A stretch of DNA of 43,153 nt from a virus. Positions 1 to 5,984 of this stretch are shown here, piece by piece. The stretch's first letter is position 1. Every line of letters starts with the position of its first letter. Below the pieces are notes generated by a model, which was not told the DNA's origin, made no database searches, and saw nothing but the letters and a program-made list of their open reading frames with translations. The DNA is taken from positions 1-43,153 of the IMG/VR virus record IMGVR_UViG_3300028615_000077; one strand, given 5' to 3'. A program made the position numbers and the translations under genes.

Positions 1-561
1 ACCCTCCCCCTCCGGGGAGATGACGTCGTGACCGTACCCTTCGCGGCCACGCAAATACTCGGCCACACGCCAGGTTGACATCCATGGCCTCTGGTACAAA
101 ACCCGCTCGCCCGGTTTCGGGGTCCAGGGCTTGAGCCGTGAAGTACGCACGAAGTAACCGCAGCCGCCGCCCAACGGCCCCGCCGACCAGCGCTCAAGAT
201 GCGGCTCCCAAAGACCTAGGCGCAATACTCCGTACTCCATGTGCCGCACGTAATCCCCCGGCTTGAACTCGGGCTTCGCCGCCGCCCCGCCCACGTGCAC
301 ATCGCGCTTGCCGAGCGCATCGATTCGCTTTTGCAAGCACGCCTCGCACGCGGTGCGTGGCAAAAGCACCGTTGCGCCGCAGTACTGACACGCGTATTCG
401 TTCGGAGGGCACGCGCAGCGCTGGTAACCACAATGCGTGCATGGCGCCACTTCGGGGGCCCGTAGATGCGGCGTAGCGGGCTGCATCGGCCCGCGCATGC
501 GTGGCTTGCCGTACAGCGGGGTGCGGCGGTTGCTTAGCGGGTATTTGGTGTAGCTAGGCAT
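1..561 (-). CDS. Partial zinc-ribbon-like protein in GC-rich DNA (3' end off the left edge)
   Basis: An open frame of at least 187 codons starts at the ATG at 561..559 and is still open at base 1. A good ribosome binding site, AAAGGAG, lies just upstream of the ATG. The protein has a Cys-rich segment at residues 41-75 (C41, C44, C49, C51, C58, C61, C72, C75), in which C58-x2-C61 and C72-x2-C75 look like a zinc ribbon. Two short related segments follow, one around KPGDYVRH and one around KPGERVLYQ, which may be small beta-barrel repeats. I do not recognise the family. The G+C content is about 65%, unlike everything to its right, so horizontal acquisition or a chimeric assembly are both possible. 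The reading frame is clear; the function is not. Confidence 0.7.
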   Translation of the reverse strand, partial: MPSYTKYPLSNRRTPLYGKPRMRGPMQPATPHLRAPEVAPCTHCGYQRCACPPNEYACQYCGATVLLPRTACEACLQKRIDALGKRDVHVGGAAAKPEFKPGDYVRHMEYGVLRLGLWEPHLERWSAGPLGGGCGYFVRTSRLKPWTPKPGERVLYQRPWMSTWRVAEYLRGREGYGHDVISPEGEG

Positions 562-637
562 TGTCACTCTCCTTTTGAAGCGGGCAGGGTCTTGCGAATT
601 TGTCTATTGTTTTATATATTTCTTTTAGGTGTTTCAT
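554..637 (-). pseudogene. Truncated family A paralog fused to GC-rich DNA
   Basis: The frame starts MKHLKEIYKTIDKF, which matches the N-terminal helix of the family A proteins next to it (MKYQNKIYEAIDKFSK). After about 14 residues the match ends abruptly and the frame reads into GC-rich sequence (ARPCPLQKESDNA), stopping at 556..554. The stop overlaps the start codon of the gene at 561. The break lies near base 597, exactly where base composition changes. The 5' end sits 6 bases after the preceding paralog, so this was a normal member of the array before its 3' part was replaced or lost. A 27-residue product is possible but it is read here as a remnant. Confidence 0.75.
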
Positions 638-643
638 AAGGTG

Positions 644-886
644 TTACTCTACATAAGTTGTAATAATATGTTTAACTTTGACAGAAATCTTTATATCTCC
701 CACGGAGACGCAACAATACGAATTACCAAATATACTAGGTAGAATATAATCATTAGTCGTTATACAGTCAACATAGACAACAGAAGCGCATTCTTTCTGG
801 TAATATATGTCTTCAACAGTTAAAAAAGTTTTTACTGCTTTAGAAACATGATCTACCGCTTCATAAATTTCTTTATCGTGTTTCAT
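644..886 (-). CDS. Family A small paralog (helix plus beta strands)
   Basis: This 80-residue protein starts MKHDKEIYEAVDHVSKAVKTFL, the amphipathic helix that defines family A, followed by strand-like segments (TVEDIYY, SVVYVDCI, ISVKVKHIITTYV). No catalytic motif, signal peptide or membrane segment is visible. It starts 6 bases after the stop of the preceding paralog and ends 6 bases before the next start, so it is one link in a co-transcribed minus-strand chain. The family is not one I can name. Small size, high copy number and rapid divergence would fit a phage host-takeover or anti-defence role, but that is inference. Confidence 0.75.
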   Translation of the reverse strand: MKHDKEIYEAVDHVSKAVKTFLTVEDIYYQKECASVVYVDCITTNDYILPSIFGNSYCCVSVGDIKISVKVKHIITTYVE

Positions 887-892
887 AGAATA

Positions 893-1141
893 TTACCACG
901 TGTAATAATTTGTACCTATACTCCAAGGAAATGAAAGAGATATATTACGAAAATGAAGATTTACATAATTTATAGTATAACGAGCTAATAGTCCTTTGGA
1001 TGCTATAAATCCCACGTATACAGACCAATTTGGCAGATTATAATAGATCTCTTCAATGATTAAAAAAGTCTTTAGTTCTTTAGATAAGTTATCTATTGCC
1101 TGGTATATTTCATATTCATATATTTTATTTTGATATTTCAT
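893..1141 (-). CDS. Family A small paralog
   Basis: The start at 1141 is chosen because its ATG overlaps the TGA of the upstream gene (ATGA) and gives the family-typical N-terminus MKYQNKIYEYEIYQAIDNL. A longer frame upstream is open but not needed. The helix carries a short internal duplication, KIYEYEIYQAID, instead of the usual KIYEAID. Strand-like segments follow (FLIIEEIYY, WSVYVGFIAS, LHFRNISLSF). The protein has 82 residues and no recognised function. The neighbours on both sides belong to the same family. Confidence 0.75.
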   Translation of the reverse strand: MKYQNKIYEYEIYQAIDNLSKELKTFLIIEEIYYNLPNWSVYVGFIASKGLLARYTINYVNLHFRNISLSFPWSIGTNYYTW

Positions 1142-1362
1142 ATTATTAGCTGACAATTATCCACAATATAAATAATGAAAGAGCCAAACCCATATCTGTG
1201 AGTATCATCAAGCGGGAGTGAAGAGCCTATATAAATCCATATTCCTGGTCTCCCAAAATTAGCATAATCATCCGTAAACTCAATTTCTAAGACTACGAAA
1301 CTCGTTTTATTCTTTTTAGAAAATTTGTCTATTGCTTCATATATTTTATTTTGATATTTCAT
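1138..1362 (-). CDS. Family A small paralog
   Basis: The start at 1362 is fixed by an ATGA overlap with the stop of the gene upstream and by the typical N-terminus MKYQNKIYEAIDKFSKKNK. Its own stop overlaps the next start in the same way. The first dozen residues are nearly identical to the gene at 1141 (MKYQNKIYE), pointing to recent duplication of at least the 5' part, while the C-terminal halves differ strongly. The protein has 74 residues. Strand-like parts are SFVVLEIEF, IWIYIGSSL and SFIIYIVDN. The function is unknown. Confidence 0.75.
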   Translation of the reverse strand: MKYQNKIYEAIDKFSKKNKTSFVVLEIEFTDDYANFGRPGIWIYIGSSLPLDDTHRYGFGSFIIYIVDNCQLII

Positions 1363-1601
1363 ATCCAGTCCTGGTAATAACCACAAGAAACTATAACACT
1401 CACAATAAAATATTCATGTTCATAGTTAAACTCAAAAGACCTGTAGTTTATAGGTGGGCGCAGGTCAATAAGTATGATTTTCTCATCACTAAACTGATCA
1501 CTTTCTCTATTACGGATTAATACTCTGACAACCGTTATAGACTGTTTAAGTTCTTTACTAACTTTGTCTATTGATTCATATACTGCATTTCGGTAGTTCA
1601 T
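1359..1601 (-). CDS. Family A small paralog
   Basis: An 80-residue protein beginning MNYRNAVYESIDKVSKELKQSI, the family A helix with its conserved Y-x-x-ID-x-x-SKEL pattern, followed by strands (TVVRVLI, KIILIDLRPP, EYFIVSVIVS). The stop overlaps the start of the next paralog as ATGA, indicating translational coupling. A plus-strand frame here is a shadow. No enzymatic residues are evident. Confidence 0.75.
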   Translation of the reverse strand: MNYRNAVYESIDKVSKELKQSITVVRVLIRNRESDQFSDEKIILIDLRPPINYRSFEFNYEHEYFIVSVIVSCGYYQDWI

Positions 1602-1617
1602 AAGATGTTACTTACAG

Positions 1618-1848
1618 CTAACAAAGCATGGGAGAATTATGGTAGTCTACCCAGTAGGAATAATTTACAATAACGTGGAACTTTTTTATCTGATATGAAT
1701 ACAACCTACCATCGGGCAAATCAGATGCTGCCTCTATCCATATAATTTTTGGATCGTCTGCATAATAAATGCGCATAATTAACAAAGAACCTGTAGTCTC
1801 TTTACTAGCGTTGTCTATTGCTTGGTAAATTATGTTTTTATGTTTCAT
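1618..1848 (-). CDS. Family A small paralog
   Basis: The ATG at 1848 gives MKHKNIIYQAIDNASKETTGSL, in register with other members; a TTG one codon upstream is an alternative. The protein has 76 residues. The strand segments LLIMRIYY, KIIWIEAAS and FHVIVNYSYWV follow the same order as in other copies. The IWIEAASDLPDGRLY stretch resembles IWIYIGSSLPLDDTHRY in the gene at 1362, so these two are probably close relatives. The function is unknown. Confidence 0.75.
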   Translation of the reverse strand: MKHKNIIYQAIDNASKETTGSLLIMRIYYADDPKIIWIEAASDLPDGRLYSYQIKKFHVIVNYSYWVDYHNSPMLC

Positions 1849-1889
1849 CAAAAAATCTCATCCTCGGATATCTTACATAAAGAAGTATC

Positions 1890-2075
1890 TTATATATTTA
1901 TAAGTACAGAACCTTTTTCGATTTTCCAGGCCCCTTCATAAAGATGTTCGGACCCTAAAGTAATAAAGATATGCTGGTGGTTATCCTGGACATAAATGTC
2001 TAATACTATAATGGAAGTTTGTTGTTTTTTACCTATACCATCTATAGCAGAGTATATTTCGTTTTTATACTTCAT
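1890..2075 (-). CDS. Family A small paralog
   Basis: The start at 2075 gives MKYKNEIYSAIDGIGKKQQTSI, the family-typical N-terminus. A TTG at 2114 would add 13 residues but also lies just after the stop of the broken copy upstream, so it cannot be excluded. The protein has 61 residues, shorter than most members. Strands IIVLDIYV and HIFITLGS are followed by a shortened C-terminal part (WKIEKGSVLINI). The function is unknown. Confidence 0.7.
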   Translation of the reverse strand: MKYKNEIYSAIDGIGKKQQTSIIVLDIYVQDNHQHIFITLGSEHLYEGAWKIEKGSVLINI

Positions 2076-2110
2076 CTTACTGGATAAGAGATAAATTTCA
2101 TTTGGAAGAG

Positions 2111-2374
2111 TCAATAATATTGTGTTATTGAACCTAAGTGATTCCTTACAATAGAGTAGCCACCTTCATTATCCCAAATCTCTACAACTACTGTAATATC
2201 CTCACAAAAATATGTTAAAGTATCCTGACCTAGTTTAGAAATATCATTTTTGTCTACGGCCACGTCAACATAACATCAGTTTATTGTAGGTATCTCTGTT
2301 ATCTGAATGGTGACTAAGGGAGCTGATAGACTCTGAGAGACTTGTTCTATGGCCCAGTATATGGATCTCTTCAT
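2111..2374 (-). pseudogene. Family A paralog interrupted by an in-frame TGA
   Basis: From the ATG at 2374 the frame reads MKRSIYWAIEQVSQSL (a family A helix) for 32 codons, meets TGA at 2278..2276, and then continues in the same frame for about 54 more codons (CYVDVAVDKNDISKL...) to a TGA at 2113..2111. The part after the stop aligns with the second strand of other copies (compare VYVDCITTND in the gene at 886). The gene is therefore complete except for one nonsense codon. Readthrough cannot be excluded, but other TGA codons in the window clearly act as stops, so a decaying copy is the simpler reading. Confidence 0.7.
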
Positions 2375-2417
2375 GGGGTCAGTGTATAGCAATCTGTGGC
2401 CTTGTGGAGCCCTTGGG

Positions 2418-2609
2418 TTAGTTCTCATAAATAGACATATAATAAATGGGTGAAGATGTACTTCTTTCTATAATAAAAGAGACACCTATGTCTTTATTTA
2501 TTGTTATGTTAGTAATAATAACAAAACATATACAGCCTGTAGTGAAATTTTCTTTAATATCACGAACAGACTTCTCAATTAGTCTATAAATTCTCTCAGA
2601 AGTCCCCAC
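2418..2609 (-). CDS. Family A small paralog, short (GTG start)
   Basis: The frame begins at GTG (2609..2607) with VGTSERIYRLIEKSVRDIKENF, a diverged form of the family A helix (IY-x-x-I-x-K-x-x-x-x-x-K). Strand-like segments CICFVIITNITI and GVSFIIERS follow. With 63 residues it is among the shortest members and may be C-terminally shortened. The assignment to the family rests on the helix pattern, length and location inside the array. The function is unknown. Confidence 0.6.
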   Translation of the reverse strand: MGTSERIYRLIEKSVRDIKENFTTGCICFVIITNITINKDIGVSFIIERSTSSPIYYMSIYEN

Positions 2610-2639
2610 TCAGTTATTATTACCATCTGAGAGACATTG

Positions 2640-2875
2640 TCAATGTGGTAGATAAACGGACCTTAGTTTTACTTTGATAAGTATTAATTGTTCTTTAGTT
2701 TTATATACAGTTAAATCCACGTCATATTCTGGGTATCTTATTTTTGTTTCCTCAAGTTCAATATGCCTATCCAAAAGGTTTTTAACATGAGCGTCAATAA
2801 CACTGTAAGTGTAGTCTGTTAATGGAGAATTGTATTTTATCAAACTGACCGGCGGCGAATGGGACTATACTTCAT
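2640..2875 (-). pseudogene. Family A paralog, probably frameshifted near its 5' end
   Basis: An open frame of 67 codons ends at 2640 and can start only at a TTG at 2843 (IKYNSPLTDYTYSVIDAHVKNLLDRHIELEE...). Just upstream an ATG at 2875 overlaps the stop of the preceding mini-gene as TAATG and starts MKYSPIRRRSV before stopping in another frame. Since MKY is the usual family start and TAATG coupling is the usual spacing here, the original gene probably began at 2875 and has since acquired a small indel. If the TTG is used, a 67-residue protein is still made. Confidence 0.55.
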
Positions 2876-2937
2876 TACTTTTTCACTTTTTTAGTGAACT
2901 TCTCTAATAACTCGTACACTTTATTGTCAATTATCAT
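2875..2937 (-). pseudogene. Truncated family A mini-gene (20 residues)
   Basis: The ATG at 2937 begins MIIDNKVYELLEKFTKKVKK and a TAA follows at 2877..2875. This is only the N-terminal helix of family A with none of the strand region. It overlaps the end of the upstream gene by 11 bases, and its stop overlaps the next ATG as TAATG, so ribosomes could still pass through it. It may be a remnant, or a helix-only peptide kept as a coupling element. Confidence 0.5.
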
Positions 2938-3244
2938 ACTTGAATTCTATTGTTGTGGAAGAGGAAGTTTCATAAGGCTTCACTTCCCACTGCTTTAAAT
3001 TAAGACTATAAAATACTATTGTGTTATTCATTGTATTTAGTAAAGCTGTAGTTAATTCTGTTTTTAAATAAGGATGTAGTTGAGCGGTGGGTATATATAA
3101 ATATATATCCATTAAAACCGTGTTTAAAATCCCCTGCGGGACTGGAGTAATAAAGACATAACAAAAAATACGGTAAATTTCTCTACGATATAATTCATGC
3201 TTAAGAAAAGTAATAAAATCTTCTATTTGCTCATAAACTTTCAT
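2927..3244 (-). CDS. Family A large paralog (105 residues)
   Basis: The start at 3244 is set by an ATGA overlap with the upstream stop and gives MKVYEQIEDFITFLKHELYRR, a diverged family A helix. Strands follow (IFCYVFITPV, LMDIYLYIP, NTIVFYSLNL), then a 30-residue C-terminal extension rich in Ser and Thr. At 105 residues it is longer than the typical 75-90. It aligns best with the split gene at 4103..3749 (compare LMDIYLYI with LISIELYI), suggesting a subfamily. The function is unknown. Confidence 0.7.
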   Translation of the reverse strand: MKVYEQIEDFITFLKHELYRREIYRIFCYVFITPVPQGILNTVLMDIYLYIPTAQLHPYLKTELTTALLNTMNNTIVFYSLNLKQWEVKPYETSSSTTIEFKYDN

Positions 3245-3513
3245 ACTTCTGGGTACCAAGAAGGATATTTGTTTTGAAGTCCTTCCATTACAGATCCAAT
3301 GTCTTTTTCATTCCATACCATTATAAAAACAATAATATCCCCATATAAATACTTGAAAGTATCCAGCTTTACATGCTTTGTGTTTACCACTACATCTATA
3401 TAAAAAATGTTATGGCTATTTCGAAAAAATGATATATTAAAAATAATAATTGAAGAGTCTAACTTAGTACTAACTCTATCAATAGCAGAGTAAATTTTAT
3501 TTATAGTGGACAT
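3241..3513 (-). CDS. Family A small paralog
   Basis: A 90-residue protein starting MSTINKIYSAIDRVSTKLDSSI with the canonical helix (KIYSAIDRVS). Strands SIIIFNISFF, IFYIDVVVN and DIIVFIMVW follow, then a short basic/aromatic tail. The stop overlaps the next start as ATGA. This is the last uninterrupted family A member before family B genes begin to alternate upstream. The function is unknown. Confidence 0.75.
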   Translation of the reverse strand: MSTINKIYSAIDRVSTKLDSSIIIFNISFFRNSHNIFYIDVVVNTKHVKLDTFKYLYGDIIVFIMVWNEKDIGSVMEGLQNKYPSWYPEV

Positions 3514-3543
3514 TCCGACACAAATTCAAGATAATTAGATGAG

Positions 3544-3771
3544 TCATATAGTAGTGGACTGTATTTCATATAAAGTAAAATGAGGGTGTGTTCTACATTC
3601 TTTACATGTGACATCCTGTATATATTCTAAAGAAGTCCAATGTTCATTCTCGTTTCGAAAGTTTTCCCATTCTTGACTAGACTCAACAATTAACCCACAT
3701 AAAGTTGTAATCTTCCCTTCATGGTATGGCGTCAAGTCTAAATGGATTTTATCTGGCGTCCAAACTGGCAT
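3544..3771 (-). CDS. Family B small zinc-binding paralog
   Basis: The start at 3771 gives MPVWTPDKIHLDLTPYHEGK; a longer frame upstream is open. The protein has 75 residues and shows the family B signature: H in KIHLDL, C in TLCGL, and C-x2-C in VTCKEC, followed by a shortened LYEIQ ending. The spacing H...CG...CxxC suggests one zinc ion bound by His and three Cys. Many small actinobacterial and phage proteins have a similar arrangement, mostly of unknown function. The start overlaps the upstream gene by about 20 bases. Confidence 0.7.
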   Translation of the reverse strand: MPVWTPDKIHLDLTPYHEGKITTLCGLIVESSQEWENFRNENEHWTSLEYIQDVTCKECRTHPHFTLYEIQSTTI

Positions 3772-4103
3772 ATTTAAAACCCCTAACTGACAAAGTATGT
3801 ACGTACACATTTGTAGTTGCGTTAGGAGAAATAATGGAACAAGTTATAATTATTCCATATAACTGTAATAAATTTTGATTGGTCAAAAACTGACCTATTT
3901 TATACCTATACCTAGAACTCAAATGTTTTTGAATATACAGTTCTATACTTATTAGTTTTACTGGTTCTTGACCCTCAAAAGTCGCGAAGAGCCCATAAAT
4001 ATCCGATACATCATCAAAAGTCATTATTTAAATACACTAAACCTCTGATATAATTGATACTATCATTTATAAGACTATAAACTTCTTTTTTAATTGAGTT
4101 CAT
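3749..4103 (-). pseudogene. Family A paralog split into two overlapping frames
   Basis: A 29-codon frame starts at 4103 (MNSIKKEVYSLINDSINYIRGL, stop ending at 4014) and a second frame of 91 codons starts at 4024 and ends at 3749 (DIYGLFATFEGQEPVKLISIELYI...). The first supplies the family A helix and the second the strand region that aligns with the gene at 3244. They overlap by 11 bases in different frames. The best explanation is one ancestral gene with a frameshift. Production of two separate peptides, with reinitiation at the second ATG, remains possible. The first ATG overlaps the upstream stop as TAATG. Confidence 0.6.
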
Positions 4104-4318
4104 TACAATCCGGCTTTATTTATTTCCCATAGTGGGTACAACTCTAAACACCGCTTACAGCTTATTTTTGATAAATGATATGGATATAGTTTTATGTCCT
4201 TAGCATCATAAGAAACATGAATGTACTCTGAAAATGACCGTGGTTTATCCCCACATAAATAACAAAAGTTGTCGAAATTAGTTATATGAATGATTTGTTT
4301 TACTAATGGAGTTTTCAT
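4103..4318 (-). CDS. Family B small zinc-binding paralog
   Basis: This 71-residue protein starts MKTPLVKQIIHITNFDNFCYLCG and ends with ISCKRCLELYPLWEINKAGL. The proposed zinc ligands are H11 of IIHI, the Cys of LCG and the C-x2-C pair. The conserved tail LELYPLWEI is nearly complete. The MKTP start is shared with an internal Met of the gene at 4891. Its TAA overlaps the ATG of the next mini-gene (TAATG). The exact function is unknown; a nucleic-acid or protein-binding zinc ribbon is a guess. Confidence 0.75.
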   Translation of the reverse strand: MKTPLVKQIIHITNFDNFCYLCGDKPRSFSEYIHVSYDAKDIKLYPYHLSKISCKRCLELYPLWEINKAGL

Positions 4319-4320
4319 TC

Positions 4321-4520
4321 TTATATAGTTTTCATACTATGTAAAACAGACAGTTCTAAACACCGTTCACAATCAATTAGTCTTTCATATTGTGTGTTTT
4401 TATAAGAGCCCCTAAGGACACACATAAGGTATAGTGATGAAATACTTCACCACAAATAGCTTTCACCATATATGTACCAGGTTCCGTGTCTTCAACAATG
4501 TGTATACATTCTTTTACCAC
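4321..4520 (-). pseudogene. Frameshifted family B paralog
   Basis: From a GTG at 4520 the frame reads VVKECIHIVEDTEPGTYMVK then AICGEVF and stops at 4379..4377. A different frame then continues with YERLIDCERCLELSVL to a TAA at 4323..4321. Together the two parts supply the family B features in order (CIHI, ICG, CERCLELS). A one-base frameshift around the run of A residues near the end of the first part has therefore split a once-intact copy. The GTG overlaps the upstream stop by 7 bases. Confidence 0.7.
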
Positions 4521-4891
4521 AGACTAGCCTCTTTAATCTCATACAAAGGCAATAGTTCCAAGCACCTATTACAATAATTCCAATGTTCTTCATAACCAAA
4601 TTTAATAGGTACACAAAAAATCTGTTGTGTTGAGTCCTCTAGGTCAGTCTCTAGTCCACAAAGAGTTGGTTGATTAGTCTTATATCTAAGATGTATAATA
4701 CTATTATTAAAACATTTTTTACAATTTGCTAATATTGCATATCTAGTATAACTGTTTTTTCTTTTCCAGTGACCGTATGAACTAAGGTAAACTTGTTGAT
4801 TACACTGAGTGATAATCAAAGCTGTGCTTTGTACTTCTCGTATGTCTTTAGGAGTTTTCATTTCCCGTACATAGCCTAGATGAGTGGTCAT
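4514..4891 (-). CDS. Family B paralog, longer, probably a fused or doubled unit
   Basis: At 125 residues this is the longest family B member. The C-terminal half has the full signature: SIIHLRYKTNQPTLCGLE, then NYCNRCLELLPLYEIKEASLW. The N-terminal half ends in ILANCKKC, which looks like the CxxC end of a degenerate first unit, with a lone Cys (ITQC) earlier. An ancient fusion of two adjacent family B genes would explain length and pattern. An internal Met (MKTPKDI) resembles the start of the gene at 4318. The start at 4891 lies 6 bases after the stop of the upstream gene. Confidence 0.75.
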   Translation of the reverse strand: MTTHLGYVREMKTPKDIREVQSTALIITQCNQQVYLSSYGHWKRKNSYTRYAILANCKKCFNNSIIHLRYKTNQPTLCGLETDLEDSTQQIFCVPIKFGYEEHWNYCNRCLELLPLYEIKEASLW

Positions 4892-4896
4892 AACTA

Positions 4897-5076
4897 TTAG
4901 TCTCTTATATATTTTCTTTTCTTTTTTTCTTTTTTATATTCTTCCTCTAATCTTTTTTCAATCTCTTGAGTATCTTTTTCTAGTTCATCTAAGATACATT
5001 TATTTTTATAACAAGGACCTCCCTCACTATGGTGGGTCCAACATTTTTCACAAAATACTCTTACACAGCCTTGCAT
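4897..5076 (-). CDS. Small Cys-rich protein with charged coiled-coil tail (59 residues)
   Basis: The ATG at 5076 follows the upstream stop by two bases, and the frame runs 59 codons to a TAA at 4899..4897. The N-terminal half has a Cys-rich knuckle, C-V-R-V-F-C-E-K-C-W-T-H-H followed by C-Y-K-N-K-C (Cys at 4, 9, 12, 22, 27). The rest is a highly charged helix rich in Glu and Lys (DELEKDTQEIEKRLEEEYKK). It lacks the family B tail, so it is treated as a separate small zinc-binding gene within the same operon. The function is unknown. Confidence 0.7.
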   Translation of the reverse strand: MQGCVRVFCEKCWTHHSEGGPCYKNKCILDELEKDTQEIEKRLEEEYKKEKKKRKYIRD

Positions 5077-5078
5077 AG

Positions 5079-5306
5079 TTATAGGTCCTTTAAACCAAAT
5101 TTTATCTCATACAAAGGTAATAACTCTAGGCATCTACTACAAGTTACCCCACTTTTCACATTTGTATTTTCGCAGACACCTTTTATCCAATAGCTACTAT
5201 CCTTAGATTCCCAAAATTCATCAGAATCAGTGTCTATGCCACACAATGTCATATTTCTATTACCTGAATCATTATAATATAGATCGATATGCATAGTTCT
5301 TGACAT
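5079..5306 (-). CDS. Family B small zinc-binding paralog
   Basis: The start at 5306 overlaps the upstream TAA as TAATG and gives MSRTMHIDLYYNDSGNRNMT then LCGIDTDSDEFW. The C-terminus is VTCSRCLELLPLYEIKFGL. Proposed ligands are His of MHID, Cys of LCG and the CxxC pair. An in-frame ATG 30 bases upstream would only re-read the end of the previous gene. The protein has 75 residues. Its C-terminal motif is almost identical to those of the genes at 5766 and 4891. Confidence 0.75.
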   Translation of the reverse strand: MSRTMHIDLYYNDSGNRNMTLCGIDTDSDEFWESKDSSYWIKGVCENTNVKSGVTCSRCLELLPLYEIKFGLKDL

Positions 5307-5554
5307 TAGTCTTTCAAGTTTTCTTGAATCTCCCATAGCGGTAACAAGTTTAAACAATCCTCACATGTTATATATTCTGTTGACGTAGTTGCAGAATGAC
5401 GAAAGCCTTTTTTATATTCTTCCAACGTATCACATTTATTCTTACATAAAAAATCAGGTTTTCTAATTCTAGGTTGTCGTAGCATTCCAAGAGGAGGATA
5501 CTTTGCAACATTAAAATGTATTATATCTATATAGATTTTATTTTTGTAGAACAT
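5306..5554 (-). CDS. Family B variant with altered first zinc half-site
   Basis: The start at 5554 overlaps the upstream stop as TAATG. The N-terminus MFYKNKIYIDIIHFNVAKYP resembles family A at its first residues (YKNKIY) and then has the family B IIH. The usual LCG is missing; instead FLCKNKC supplies two Cys. The end, ITCEDCLNLLPLWEIQENLKD, is standard. This could be a hybrid that took a family A 5' end by recombination, or chance resemblance. It has 82 residues. Confidence 0.7.
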   Translation of the reverse strand: MFYKNKIYIDIIHFNVAKYPPLGMLRQPRIRKPDFLCKNKCDTLEEYKKGFRHSATTSTEYITCEDCLNLLPLWEIQENLKD

Positions 5555-5766
5555 TACAATACCGATAATTGTATTTCATACAAAGGTAATAACTCCAAAC
5601 ACCGATTGCAAGTAATAGTATTTGAATCTTTATCTAACAATGCTGAGTTTAACGAGATGTATCCATTACCTTGTCTTTTCCATTTTCTAATTTTAAAAAA
5701 ACGTAACGATTCACCACATAACATATGAAAGTCTTTATTATTACTTTCTTTTAATATATGTATCAT
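5554..5766 (-). CDS. Family B small zinc-binding paralog
   Basis: The start at 5766 overlaps the upstream TGA as ATGA and gives MIHILKESNNKDFHMLCGES. The C-terminus is ITCNRCLELLPLYEIQLSVL. The full signature is present: His3, Cys of LCG, and C-x2-C followed by LELLPLYEI. The protein has 70 residues. The 3' end of the upstream gene and the 5' flank of the gene at 5306 share the sequence GGGAGATTCAAGAAA, because each upstream copy ends in WEIQE. Confidence 0.75.
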   Translation of the reverse strand: MIHILKESNNKDFHMLCGESLRFFKIRKWKRQGNGYISLNSALLDKDSNTITCNRCLELLPLYEIQLSVL

Positions 5767-5984
5767 TCTTTCAAGCTTTCTTGAATCTCCCATAAAGGTA
5801 ATAGCTCTAAGCACTGATTACAAGTAACAAAATCTTTTAAAAAGACAAAAACATGATATGGATGCTTCCCCGTATGCCCACATATAGCTTTTCTCCAATA
5901 GACAGGCGCACTAGTGTCACGAACTACAGTTTCGTAATCCAAAGCACAAAAATGACGAATTGTGGGATCAAACTGACTGGTCAT
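5763..5984 (-). CDS. Family B small zinc-binding paralog, first gene of the main operon
   Basis: The ATG at 5984 is preceded by GGAG at 10 bases, one of the few clear ribosome binding sites in the array, in keeping with its position as first gene after a 188-base gap. The protein has 73 residues. It shows IRHFCALDYE, then KAICGHTGKH, then VTCNQCLELLPLWEIQESL. The stop overlaps the next start as ATGA. The downstream chain, without gaps larger than about 40 bases, runs to about 554, so promoter activity for most of the array should lie just upstream of here. Confidence 0.75.
   Translation of the reverse strand: MTSQFDPTIRHFCALDYETVVRDTSAPVYWRKAICGHTGKHPYHVFVFLKDFVTCNQCLELLPLWEIQESLKE

Noticed and set aside
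194-465. Several open frames on both strands in the GC-rich left edge.
   Set aside because: They are shadows of the longer minus-strand frame starting at 561, which has a strong ribosome binding site and stays open to the edge.
2276-2278. TGA read as a recoded amino acid.
   Set aside because: TGA clearly ends many other genes here with tight ATGA overlaps, so an altered code is not supported.
4884-5078. Plus-strand frame rich in Phe and Leu resembling a membrane protein.
   Set aside because: It is the antisense of the Lys/Glu-rich 59-residue gene on the minus strand and has no ribosome binding site.
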